The position numbers and the translations under genes are program-made. A stretch of 64,000 nucleotides of DNA from Parelaphostrongylus tenuis (taxonomy: Eukaryota > Nematoda > Chromadorea > Rhabditida > Metastrongylidae): positions 62,001 through 126,000 of the forward strand of contig JAHQIW010001297.1 of NCBI GenBank assembly GCA_019055375.1. Direction: 5' to 3'. Below, one piece after another: positions 56,110-64,000 of the stretch. The stretch's first letter is position 1. Every line of letters starts with the position of its first letter. Under the pieces are notes generated by a model. It had not been told where the DNA came from, made no database searches, and was given only the letters and a program-made list of their open reading frames with translations.

Positions 56110-56720
56110 CATTAGCAAGATTTTGAGCAAGGGGAAACGAGCGGCTTGGGGAACGTTTAAGAGCATTTGAGAGTGAAGAGACCAACGAACATTCGACTCC
56201 GTGCCCACCTTTTCGACTTGACGATTATCCCTGCCATAACCTATGCAGCAGAAACCTGGTCGCTACGTAAGCAGGATAAAAGTCACTTGGCGTTATTGAA
56301 CACGCAATCGAAAGGTCTATGCTAGGAGTATATCTTATCTCGCAAATGAGAGAAAAGATCCAAAGTTCCGACCTACGTCAACGATCGAAGTTCAAAGACG
56401 CCGTTCTACACACCAAGATATCGAAAATAAGGTGGGTCGGGCAAGTGATGAGCTTCAACGAGAACAGATGGACAGAAGCCGTTACCAACTGGATTCCGCG
56501 GACATCAAGCGCTCTACATGGAGACCACCGACCCGATGATTCGATTCCTTCACGAAAAGCCTAGAAGAAAGATATGATGCTCAGCGAATCACTAGAGCGA
56601 GCAGGACCCACTGGGCTACTCTTGCACACGATAGGGAAAAATGGAAGTGTTGCTAGTACCCGCTCGAGTCACTCGACGATCAACGGGACAATAGGTGACA
56701 CAGGTGGCAAACTTTGGTAA
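56110..56720 (+). pseudogene. RTE-type reverse transcriptase C-terminal fragment and 3' end
   Basis: Order of pieces: [42 protein letters not shown], then LISQMREKIQSSDLRQRSKF, KISKIRWVGQVMSFNENRW, TEAVTNWIP, ending at ATAGGTGACACAGGTGG. Bases 56263-56269 are the unoccupied counterpart of the SINE A target in the 19.8-kb RTE copy. Confidence 0.88.
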
Positions 56721-56913
56721 GGCTATAGAAAGCTTCAAGGAGATATATTGAACTTCCACAGTGAGTATTCAGAAACATTCAACTTTAAGTCTACATTTAT
56801 AACTATATACTATATAACAGCCGAAGACTGTCGATTAAAGAGAGACCACCCACATGTTCTCACTTAGAGGGAAATACGACTTGTTCAACCTTCTTGCTTT
56901 CAGTGCTTTCAGC

Positions 56914-56928
56914 GGGGGGGGGGGGGGG
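56914..56928. repeat. Poly-G tract (15 G)
   Basis: An uninterrupted run of 15 G in very AT-rich DNA. The following 140 bp contain CGCCGAAACGTATGTGTGCC and CACTCGACGACCAAACGAGC, both resembling repeat-family motifs found elsewhere in the window. Confidence 0.9.
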
Positions 56929-57235
56929 TGCCAGTCCGACGCGTAGCATTGATGATGGTGACGCCGCCGAAACGTATGTGTGCCACAAATACAAACCTCG
57001 GCAAAGATATAGAAAGTTCTATTAAAAAAATGAAAAGTTTTATCAGTGCCCGATGGGATCACTCGACGACCAAACGAGCGACAGGTGCAACACTAAAGAA
57101 TTCTTGTTCATTATAATTTTTTTAAAAGGTGTCAGCTTGAGTGCGTTTAATGTCGATATGTGCTTAGCACACCAAATCCGTTAAGGGTTGGTAGCTGACA
57201 GCTCCGATAGTTCATATTGAGGAAAGATTGTGGCC

Positions 57236-57305
57236 TCGGTGGTGTAGTGCTAGCACACACCTCGTCATGGATGAAACGGGGATTGAACTCCCTTCGAGGG
57301 TCGAA
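57236..57305 (+). repeat. tRNA-like segment (family D)
   Basis: CTCGGTGGTGTAGTGCTAGC (box A) and GGGGATTGAACTCCC (B-box-like hairpin). Related to 52355. Decayed; not called as a tRNA gene. Confidence 0.55.
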
Positions 57306-57488
57306 TATTCCACATATTCACTACGTATCTTCAAATGAATACTTTACTATAAATTAAATCTCATACAAACTGAGTTAAGCTAATTACACTCTTGGAAGTA
57401 TAGTTATTTTCGACCAAGCGCGCTCGAGACGTGCTCTACTAAACGAAATGCTACTGTTCAACCGCTTCATTAGTGGTATATAAAGATT

Positions 57489-57645
57489 TATATACATATG
57501 TATATACATGTATATATTTATGTATAAATGTATATATATATATATATGCAGGATGCGTAACATATCCCAGCAAATTTTCGGATATTTCAAAAAGAAATAC
57601 TATATTATATGTATATGTATATACATATATACATATATGTTTATA
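57489..57645. repeat. TA/TATG-rich microsatellite
   Basis: Alternating TATA, TATG and CATA units at 57489-57550 and 57601-57645. Confidence 0.85.
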
Positions 57646-57699
57646 AAGAGTGCGCATATAATGAATTCAACAAATTGAAAGAGATTCAAATGGAAAACT

Positions 57700-58530
57700 G
57701 ATCTCATTCACTGTACAAAATTTTCCCTGGGAATGTTAGGCATCTTTGGAAAGCTCAGATTTTTGGCTACAGCCTCACGTCGCCCGTTTTTCAAAACACG
57801 CTCTATGACGCTGTAACATCCAAATTAATATTATATTTCATAGCACGTGTCTTTTTCTCTTATCTCACTTATATTTCGCTGGACAAAACTCCTTTCTAAG
57901 AGCGCAAGTACTCAAACTATAGCACAAGCTTCAAAGAACTCAAAAATGTGTTTGCTTCTCAAACAGCTCCTTTAATTTTTTGATATCCTTTGATATTTTC
58001 ATTTGTGTTTTGAACCTTGCTGGACAGAGCTTTTGTTAGACTATCAATAGTAATCTGATAGCGTGATGTTTTCTGATTCTAGCGATGTGCTTATTTTCTG
58101 GAAATACGGCTTAGCAGGGGAAACACGAACGAGTTTTACATTTTTGCCAGGTTGTTTCCTAGCTAATCAACAAGGCGACGGCGGTGGCAGGGGCGTGACG
58201 TTAGATATAATGTTATTCATTTGGGAATTTTTTCCTCCGCTTTGAAAGAAACTTCAGAAAAACAATTGACTAAGATACTATGAAAATTTCTCTACACATT
58301 GGTATGGCTTTCGGCTTACAGTGAATTATGTGCGTGATAAAAATGAAGGCGAAAGGCGATAATGAAGCATAATCTTTAATCTGAATGCTACAGCGTTATA
58401 CAGGGATGTTTCCAAAAACCGGCGACGTGGGGCTGTAGCCTCAAGTCTCAGCTTTCCAGTGGTTACTAACACTTCTATAATAAATTCCTCTGCAGCGAAG
58501 GAGATCGGTCTTTCCATTGTTTCTTCCTAA
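57700..58530. repeat. Dispersed modular repeat
   Basis: Contains GAATGCTACAGCGTTATACA, CCGGCGACGTGGGGCTGTAG and GTTACTAACACTTC, matching modules at 49.4, 61.7 and 62.3 kb. Confidence 0.5.
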
Positions 58531-58699
58531 TCAGAAAAAATGTTTATAAGAAATTCTTATAAGACCTTCTTATGGTCTCTGTACATTAGGAAGTAGCTCG
58601 CAAAACTTTCCAGCGATGCGCGCACACGCACATGTTTCCACCTAATAAGAAGATATCTACAGTCAAACCACTCCACAATGGCCAGAATTGACGTCAAGT

Positions 58700-58935
58700 T
58701 CTCAAGAATGGCCAACACAAGTCCGCAGTAGCAAAATCATGGGGTCGCAGTGATCTTCTGGCCTCTGCCCAACCGGAAAGACGTCGTTGATCTTCATCAT
58801 CGGAAACGTCAAAATCAACGTTGCTTATCAGCAGCAAGTTTTACGGAGTGTAGTGGAACCTTGATTTACTCAACACTTTGAAGCCGACGAATTTATGCTT
58901 CAGCAAGACTGAACTTCAAACAATGACACTCGATG
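58700..58935 (+). pseudogene. Tc1/mariner-type transposase fragment
   Basis: In broken frames: HGVAVIFWPLPNRKD, then KTSLIFIIGNVKINVAYQQQ, VLRSVVEP, stop, FTQHFEADEFMLQQD. The order V-x-V-x-x-W, G-V-K-I-N, F-x-x-D-x-x-x-x-Q-Q-D is that of the central catalytic region of Tc1/mariner-superfamily transposases, ending at the second aspartate. At least one stop and one frameshift. Distinct from the 3.3-kb mariner, which retains other parts. Confidence 0.6.
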
Positions 58936-58939
58936 TATT

Positions 58940-60580
58940 GGGTTGGTACATACAACCGATTCGTTATCCAGCTTCTCGATACAATTTAATTGCTTTTTTA
59001 CCTATTAAATAGCTCCAACTAATATCCTAATACAACTTCAAAACTTTAGAAGGGTTTCAAATGCGATAGACTGAAAATTATGCCTTGCATCCATAATAAC
59101 GTAATCAGTGAACATCATACATGTGCATAGATCAGGAGGCGCAATCCAAATGAGATCATTGTCAGAAAAACAAAAGAATATAGAGTTGCAATAATAACAC
59201 AAATAAATGTTAACGAGGCCAATCTTACCTAAATTTCTCAGCGTACACAAAACAGAGTAATGGCTAGTGATGATTTTAAGTGGCAGAATGACAGTGAGTG
59301 ATAGAATTAGTCATTTGAAATGAAAGTTGTAGACGTACTAAAGCAAGCCGAGGTATAGTCATCTAGAAAAGATCAAATTTCGTGAATTATTCCCTATAAC
59401 AATGGATTGAAAGAGCAATTCACCACACTAGCCGAGAACACAACGATCTAACAACAGCAATCAGCACATACAAAACAGTTTCTCATCATTCTTTTTCACC
59501 ATATCAAACAGCGGAGAAACTTCTCGTGTACGACGAGTTCGCCTCCAACCTGAATTAAAGCAATCAAAGGGTTCAAAGCATGTTGTTCGATAAATGAATA
59601 AAAACTGTGATTTAGTTCCTTATCTCGATCGATCTCTAACCCTTTGGGGATAAAGTATTCCAGACTCTCAACAAACATTCGATAACTTAGATCTCAGGTA
59701 ATTCAAAACTATGGTTTTTTTATTCAAGATCGACTATCTTCTGACTTTGACATTCTTCGGTAATTCCTCAATTTCTTCTTAAACCATAGACGACATTCCA
59801 CGACCCAATTATTCTGAAAGCTGACATTTCGGCTAGAGCCTGGAGGGTCAGACCGGTCACAACTCAGTCGATAAAGCACCTCCATAACTCATACAGAAAT
59901 ATCACCAAACCTAGATTTCAACTTCATCAAGCACAAAACCGATTTCGACATACTCGCAGCGTTCGTTCATTAAGTTATTCAAGCAGAGACCTTTCGCACT
60001 AAGTTCACATGGATTGAGAATGACCTCTCTCATCAAGATAACAATCTTATACACTGTGTCATATCACGTGTGATTGAAAGGCATTCCTGTTTGCGGTTCA
60101 TGCTTGGACTGGTGGTGTTTATCCGAAACGCTTTTAAAATCTTACGCGCTGATGTTTATGTTGTGAGCTGCGCAAAGATGGTAATTCTATTCTAAAATCT
60201 ACTCCGTCGTGCGTTCATGTTCCATACTTGCCTAGGCGGAGCACTTGGCTTAGAGTTCTCTTTGCCGTATGTGTTCTTTTATGTAAACAAAAAAAGGCCT
60301 ACCCGTTTCACCAATGTATTTTTCGACGCACGCTTTCATGAGATTAGGAAAACAATACCTGTACTCTTTTAATCACCGTCTTTACAATCACGACAAATTC
60401 TGCGCTCTTCCTTTATACATGGACAGAGTCAAATGAGCGGTTGCTAACTATTGGGCGCCTCAGAGTATTTGGTGGTAATTTCAATATTCGTTATCGATTT
60501 CTCTAAACCTACTATTTTCAAACGATTTTTTATAGATATTTTTATCTCGTTTAGAAAGAAAGGAAACTGAACAGGCCCTT
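58940..60580. other. Intergenic; two weak minus-strand coding-like stretches
   Basis: Minus-strand 59496-59678 (SLEYFIPKGLEIDRDKELNH...) and 59038-59150 (NDLIWIAPPDLCTCMMFTDY...) look protein-like in composition but lack good splice sites or recognisable domains. They could be exons of an unrecognised gene downstream of the SET gene. Part of 59740-59900 is a fold-back arm. Confidence 0.3.
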
Positions 60581-60582
60581 GG

Positions 60583-60758
60583 TCACATTGAAATTGACTT
60601 TTGGGAGTGCGTTCTTAGAACGGGTTCCCGTTCGACGTCGACAGACTTTCTCTTCTTCTTAGTTGGCTCTTCTAGAGAGAGACTCCTACTTATTCGTTTA
60701 TTTCCCCTTTGCTTGGCGACATCAGCCGAGATATTGTCTGAAACCACTTTATCTGACA
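60583..60758 (-). CDS. SET gene last exon with nuclear-localisation signal
   Basis: 58 codons including the stop, rich in Lys, Arg, Ser and Glu, with P-T-K-K-K-R-K. Bounded by an ATTTTAG acceptor. No domain; a disordered nuclear tail. Confidence 0.65.
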
Positions 60759-60935
60759 CTAAAATGAAGATTAATGCCTAAGAAATTGAATATATAAAAC
60801 CAATTCATCAATGCCGACCTGATCCAGCAGTCGAACCTAAAGTTCCTGTACAATTTGGTGCACCACACTTACAATCCGGTAATGGACATCCAATATTGTA
60901 TGGCCTCATTTGATAGTTGTAACACAACTCAGAAC
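60583..60935 (-). CDS. SET-domain histone methyltransferase, last two exons (partial)
   Basis: Exon 1 (60819-60935) begins GSELCYNYQMRP, the end of a SET domain (E-L-x-x-x-Y), and continues CPLPDCKCGAPNCTGTLG: the post-SET C-x-C-x4-C zinc motif that binds the lysine-channel zinc. Exon 2 (60583-60758) encodes VSDKVVSDNISADVAKQR, then LEEPTKKKRKSVDVE, a classical basic nuclear-localisation signal, and ends at TGA. Donor CAG|GTCGG and acceptor ATTTTAG join them in phase (phase 1). SET enzymes methylate lysines, usually on histones. The post-SET sequence resembles NSD/MES-4 and SET2 types most, by eye only. The rest of the SET domain (NHSC-x-PN region) was not found between 60936 and 64000, so the gene probably extends past the right edge or has decayed. 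Confidence 0.75.
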
Positions 60936-61229
60936 CTCAAAAGAAATTGATTCAATGCGCTGGTCTAACGAGATCATACTTAGCACAAAACAAGTTTTTC
61001 GGTACGAAAACGTCCGACTAATTCCTCTAAGAAATGAATCCCAGAAGCAAAAAATGAGAAAAAAATTCCATAGGAAATGCTAATAGATACCTTTTGGGAA
61101 CAATGCAATTTTTATGTTGAAACAAAGAATTTATAAACACATGGAGGCTGTTCCAACCTAGAAAGAAACCCTTGTAAAGCCTTTTCAGTGATAATTGAGC
61201 ACTTATTGGTAGTTATAACTCTTTAAATC

Positions 61230-61500
61230 TAAATCTAATCAATAGATACCCTATTTCCATTGCAGCTCCAATACGAATTTGCCCCAATACACGCTGCGAT
61301 CAGAGTAGGGGAGCGAGATGCGACGTCGCGCAGCGGGACCTAAAATGGGTGGCGCGGTCCTAAAAGAGGTCTTTAACACTTGACACAACACCATCCAATC
61401 CACCGTTCTTTATTTCGCATGCCGTGAGCGGCGACCATTCTGTATTTGTGCGCGCTGCGATAGAGAGATGGGAATCTAATTAGTAAGCTGAGATTCAGAG
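61230..61500. other. GC-richer island, identity unknown
   Basis: Unusually GC-rich for the window (GAGCGAGATGCGACGTCGCG, CAGCGGGACCTAAAATGGGT). GGACCGCGCCACCCATTTTA reads on the minus strand. Could be a promoter-like island or part of an unrecognised repeat; no gene supported. Confidence 0.3.
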
Positions 61501-62340
61501 AGAATAGTATCATTATTGATTGATGGTTATCACAGAAGATATTTTTATAAAGGTTCTTTTCGGCATAAAGGATGCCTATGAATTTAATAACTCCTATGTT
61601 CCAACGAGTAAACAACATCGGTGCACACAACAACACATTTTCAACTGTTACATATATTTCTTAGTGCTTGCTAATTATAAGGTACCAAATGAAAAACCTA
61701 TCTCATTCGCTGGACAGGAACATTTCATAGGAGTGTTAGTAATCATTCGAAAGCTTATACCTCTGGCTGAGCGGTACGCGGACAGTCTCCAAAAGAAAAA
61801 CACTTTTCTTGACAATGTTAAAGAAATTAAACCTATGTGTTTCACACGCACTTTACGAGCAAGACTGAGCATTTTCTTCAAAGTATTAGTTATCATTCGA
61901 TAGCGTAAGATTTAAGGATTCTAACGCTGCGCCCAATTTCTGGAAAAAAGCGCTTCTCTGCAATGTAGCAGAGAAAATAAGATCTAGTTTCACGCATTCG
62001 GCATGTCCATTTACAGGCTAATTTACAGGCGGGGGTATGGTGACTGCAGATTCGATGCAGCAGCTTACCACAATCGATCGATCAGTGCTTCGGAGAAGTT
62101 TGATCTTTGCCATCTAATTTGGAATTTCTTCTCTTCATCGAAAGAAACTCCAGACCAAAAGATTGACTCTGATATTGAGGGACTTTCTTCATACACTCAT
62201 ATGCTTTTCGTGCTTCCAGCGAAGAAATAGTTCAATTGTTCACTCGATGTGAACTACAACTTTAGCTTGAATTTTACAGCGTTACAAAAGACCTTTTTCA
62301 AAACCGGCCACGTGGGGCTGTAGGATTTTTCTTTTGTCGC
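61500..62340. repeat. Dispersed modular repeat
   Basis: GGAGTGTTAGTAATCATTCG at 61729 and TATTAGTTATCATTCGATAG at 61885 mark successive modules; GGCCACGTGGGGCTGTAG closes at 62308. Shared with 49.4 and 57.7-58.5 kb. The open plus-strand stretch here (61520-61903) crosses module borders and is not a gene. Confidence 0.55.
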
Positions 62341-63059
62341 CTTATAATGGACAAGAACCACTTTTGATCATACTGCTCTGTTTTTCGCACATTATCCTTC
62401 TCTAACTCTAGTTCAGTAGCCTTTGTTCCACTTGTGCCGATCTTGATACAAAGAATGCCAATTTTGATACCAGACTTGGTTTGTGCAATGACCTTCATAC
62501 TAGGTTTCACCACCAAAAAAAAAACGTTTTGCTTTCGGAGTGCATTGCTGCGACTTCACAACGGATTTTGTGGTAATTATATGGCAGAATTTCGAATTTA
62601 AGAAAACGCTGCCGCTACGGAAAAATGACTGTTATGAAGTAATTTTTATAGACGTATTCAAAGTGAAAAGACCGCCACGTTATCCTAGAAACCTCCATTT
62701 TTCTTGATGAAATGCGAAAATTACGTAAGCTAGTGCACATAATCAGTGATAAAGATTACAGAGATGCGTGATGTTTATATCAGTGTATAGTGGATGATGT
62801 AAGAGCTTATTACCTATGATACAGTAGTGAACGTCTTTTCCAAAACTCTATAGAGGTGTCAATCCCTGATCGCTAGGGCACCGAGCGCTATTGTAAACAG
62901 CAAATACTCGCTCTACAGATTGGTGAGGTTACTAACGTCAACTCACTGGAGAAATTATAGTTAATTGTAAAAAAAAAACAGCTGAGCGATTATGTGTAAA
63001 TCAACTTTTGGTACTTTTACGTTATCTGATCGCCGTTTCGACCCTTCAGATAAAGCTTA

Positions 63060-63900
63060 CTTTGAGCTTGTTTTTGACGATTAAGTAATTATTCGATAGC
63101 TCAAATTAACTCCATCTTCAAAAAAGCCTTGCTATCAAGCTGATAGAGCAGAAATAATCTTTTGTTTTTCATTCAAAGATTTTTCGCTCATCAAAGCTCT
63201 TTCTTCAGACTCTGAAGAAAGAGCTTTGATGAGCGAAAAAGCTCTTTCTTCAGTAATCATCCGATAGATCAGATCTTAGGGATTCCAACGATCTGTTTGG
63301 TTTTCAAAACTGACAAAGCATTACGCTGTAACAGCCAAAAGAAGGTTGTGTTTCGCAAAACTGAATCACTTCTATTATCCACTCCTCTGTTCGATACCTT
63401 AGAAAAAACGTTTTTTTTTTTTGTCGTTTTCAATGTTTAAGAAGCCATTCGATAGTTCGGATCATAAGAATTTTAATGGTGCATTTCATCTTCAAAAACG
63501 CTTTTTTATCGCGCTAAAAGAGCAAAAATAAATTTTTGTTTATCATTTGAAGATCCTCGGTGATCAAAGCGTTCCTTTTGGAGTCTTGGAAACCAATCAA
63601 TAAATCAGACCTTAAAGATATCAACGATTTATATGGTTTTGAATATGGACCTGTTATCACGCTGCAACAGCGAAAAGAACACTGAACTTCGCAGAGGTGG
63701 AGAAAGAAGCGTCGAGTGCGAAACCCAATTTTCTTTTGGCTTTTCTGAAGCACTAATAAGAAGTCCATTTAAAGAATCAGAAATATTACTGGAATCCTTA
63801 GAATGTGATTTACAGTTTGGTTCTTGAAACTATAAGAAAGAAGCCCTGATCAGCGAGAAATCTTCAAATGAGGAACAAACTATTGTTTTGCTCTTTTAAC
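63060..63900. repeat. Imperfect tandem modules, about 150-200 bp
   Basis: Repeating order: ATTCGATAG, TTCAAAAACGC-like, TAACAG/CTAAAAGAGCAAAAATAA, GATCAAAGC. At least four imperfect units to the right end of the window. Confidence 0.55.
63181..63239. repeat. Perfect palindrome, 29-bp arms
   Basis: TTTTCGCTCATCAAAGCTCT continues to 63209; bases 63211-63239 are its exact reverse complement, with a single C between. A direct repeat of the inner part (GCTCTTTCTTCAG) follows at 63243-63255. Confidence 0.95.
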
Positions 63901-64000
63901 ACGATAACAAGGTCTTTTTGAAAGTTTAATACGCCATTCAACTTTTTTAATTAAATCATCGACTGGTCATTCAAACACTAAAAACTAATAAGAAATAAAC

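Noticed and set aside
59496..59678. Minus-strand SLEYFIPKGLEIDRDKELNH frame as a gene
   Set aside because: Protein-like composition but a stop just upstream, weak splice sites and no domain; kept only as a weak note.
61240..61310. Minus-strand RIGAAMEIG as a possible SET exon before GSELCYNYQ
   Set aside because: Resembles R-V-G-x-F-A in NSD-type SET domains only weakly, has no usable donor in the required phase, and lies in an unusual GC-rich patch.
61520..61903. 127-codon plus-strand open frame
   Set aside because: It spans two modules of a dispersed repeat present elsewhere without the frame, and overlaps an equally open minus-strand frame.
1..64000. CRISPR arrays, bacterial operons, riboswitches, rRNA, spliced-leader RNA genes
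   Set aside because: None seen. Direct repeats are satellites or transposon-derived, and the nematode SL1 core sequence was not found on either strand by eye.

Overview
This is eukaryotic DNA, almost certainly from a nematode and probably a clade V (strongylid or hookworm-like) parasite. It is AT-rich, and genes are split into short exons with TTTCAG-like acceptors and GTAAG/GTATGT-like donors. Introns run from under 100 bp to 7 kb and are full of transposon debris. The recognisable proteins are a ZP-N membrane protein, CYP cytochromes P450 and a SET methyltransferase. The species call is inference. Almost no long ORF is a gene; the coding signal is in short, phase-compatible exons.

Layout. 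1-130: end of a tRNA-derived SINE (family A). About 480-620: decayed RTE-type reverse transcriptase. 2475-2640: small fold-back repeat. 3270-3663: dead mariner transposase. About 8033-25607 (+): a ZP-N-domain, single-pass membrane protein gene that looks alive (a possible GC-AG intron, a 7-kb last intron stuffed with RTE and SINE copies, and one phase problem near 17.1-17.8 kb). 25.6-36 kb: repeats, with two family-B SINEs, a family-C SINE, fold-back elements, and a nested 1.33-kb element with 9-bp target duplications and mirrored GATAGT satellites. 36605-37077 (+): last two exons of a dead P450. 37331-37590: a plus-strand family-A SINE. 39996-40215: head-to-head tRNA-like palindrome. 42736-54521 (+): a second P450, recognisable exon by exon but carrying stops and frameshifts, with RTE and SINE copies in its introns. 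54.6-60.5 kb: fold-backs, an RTE 3' end, a Tc/mariner fragment and microsatellites. 60583-60935 (-): last two exons of a SET-domain methyltransferase (post-SET zinc motif plus a basic nuclear-localisation tail), whose 5' part was not found and may lie beyond the right edge. 61.5-63.9 kb: a modular dispersed repeat with a perfect 29-bp-arm palindrome.

The three genes do not form a pathway. The window shows one apparently functional surface protein gene, two P450 relics in the same orientation (an old tandem pair), the end of a chromatin-modifier gene, and a dense community of non-autonomous elements (at least three tRNA-derived SINE families and several fold-back families) with RTE as the commonest autonomous relic. 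The best-supported new-looking observations are the family-A SINE with its target duplication proved by an empty site elsewhere in the window, and the nested satellite-bearing inverted-repeat element. No bacterial-type operons, CRISPR arrays, viruses or rRNA genes were seen.
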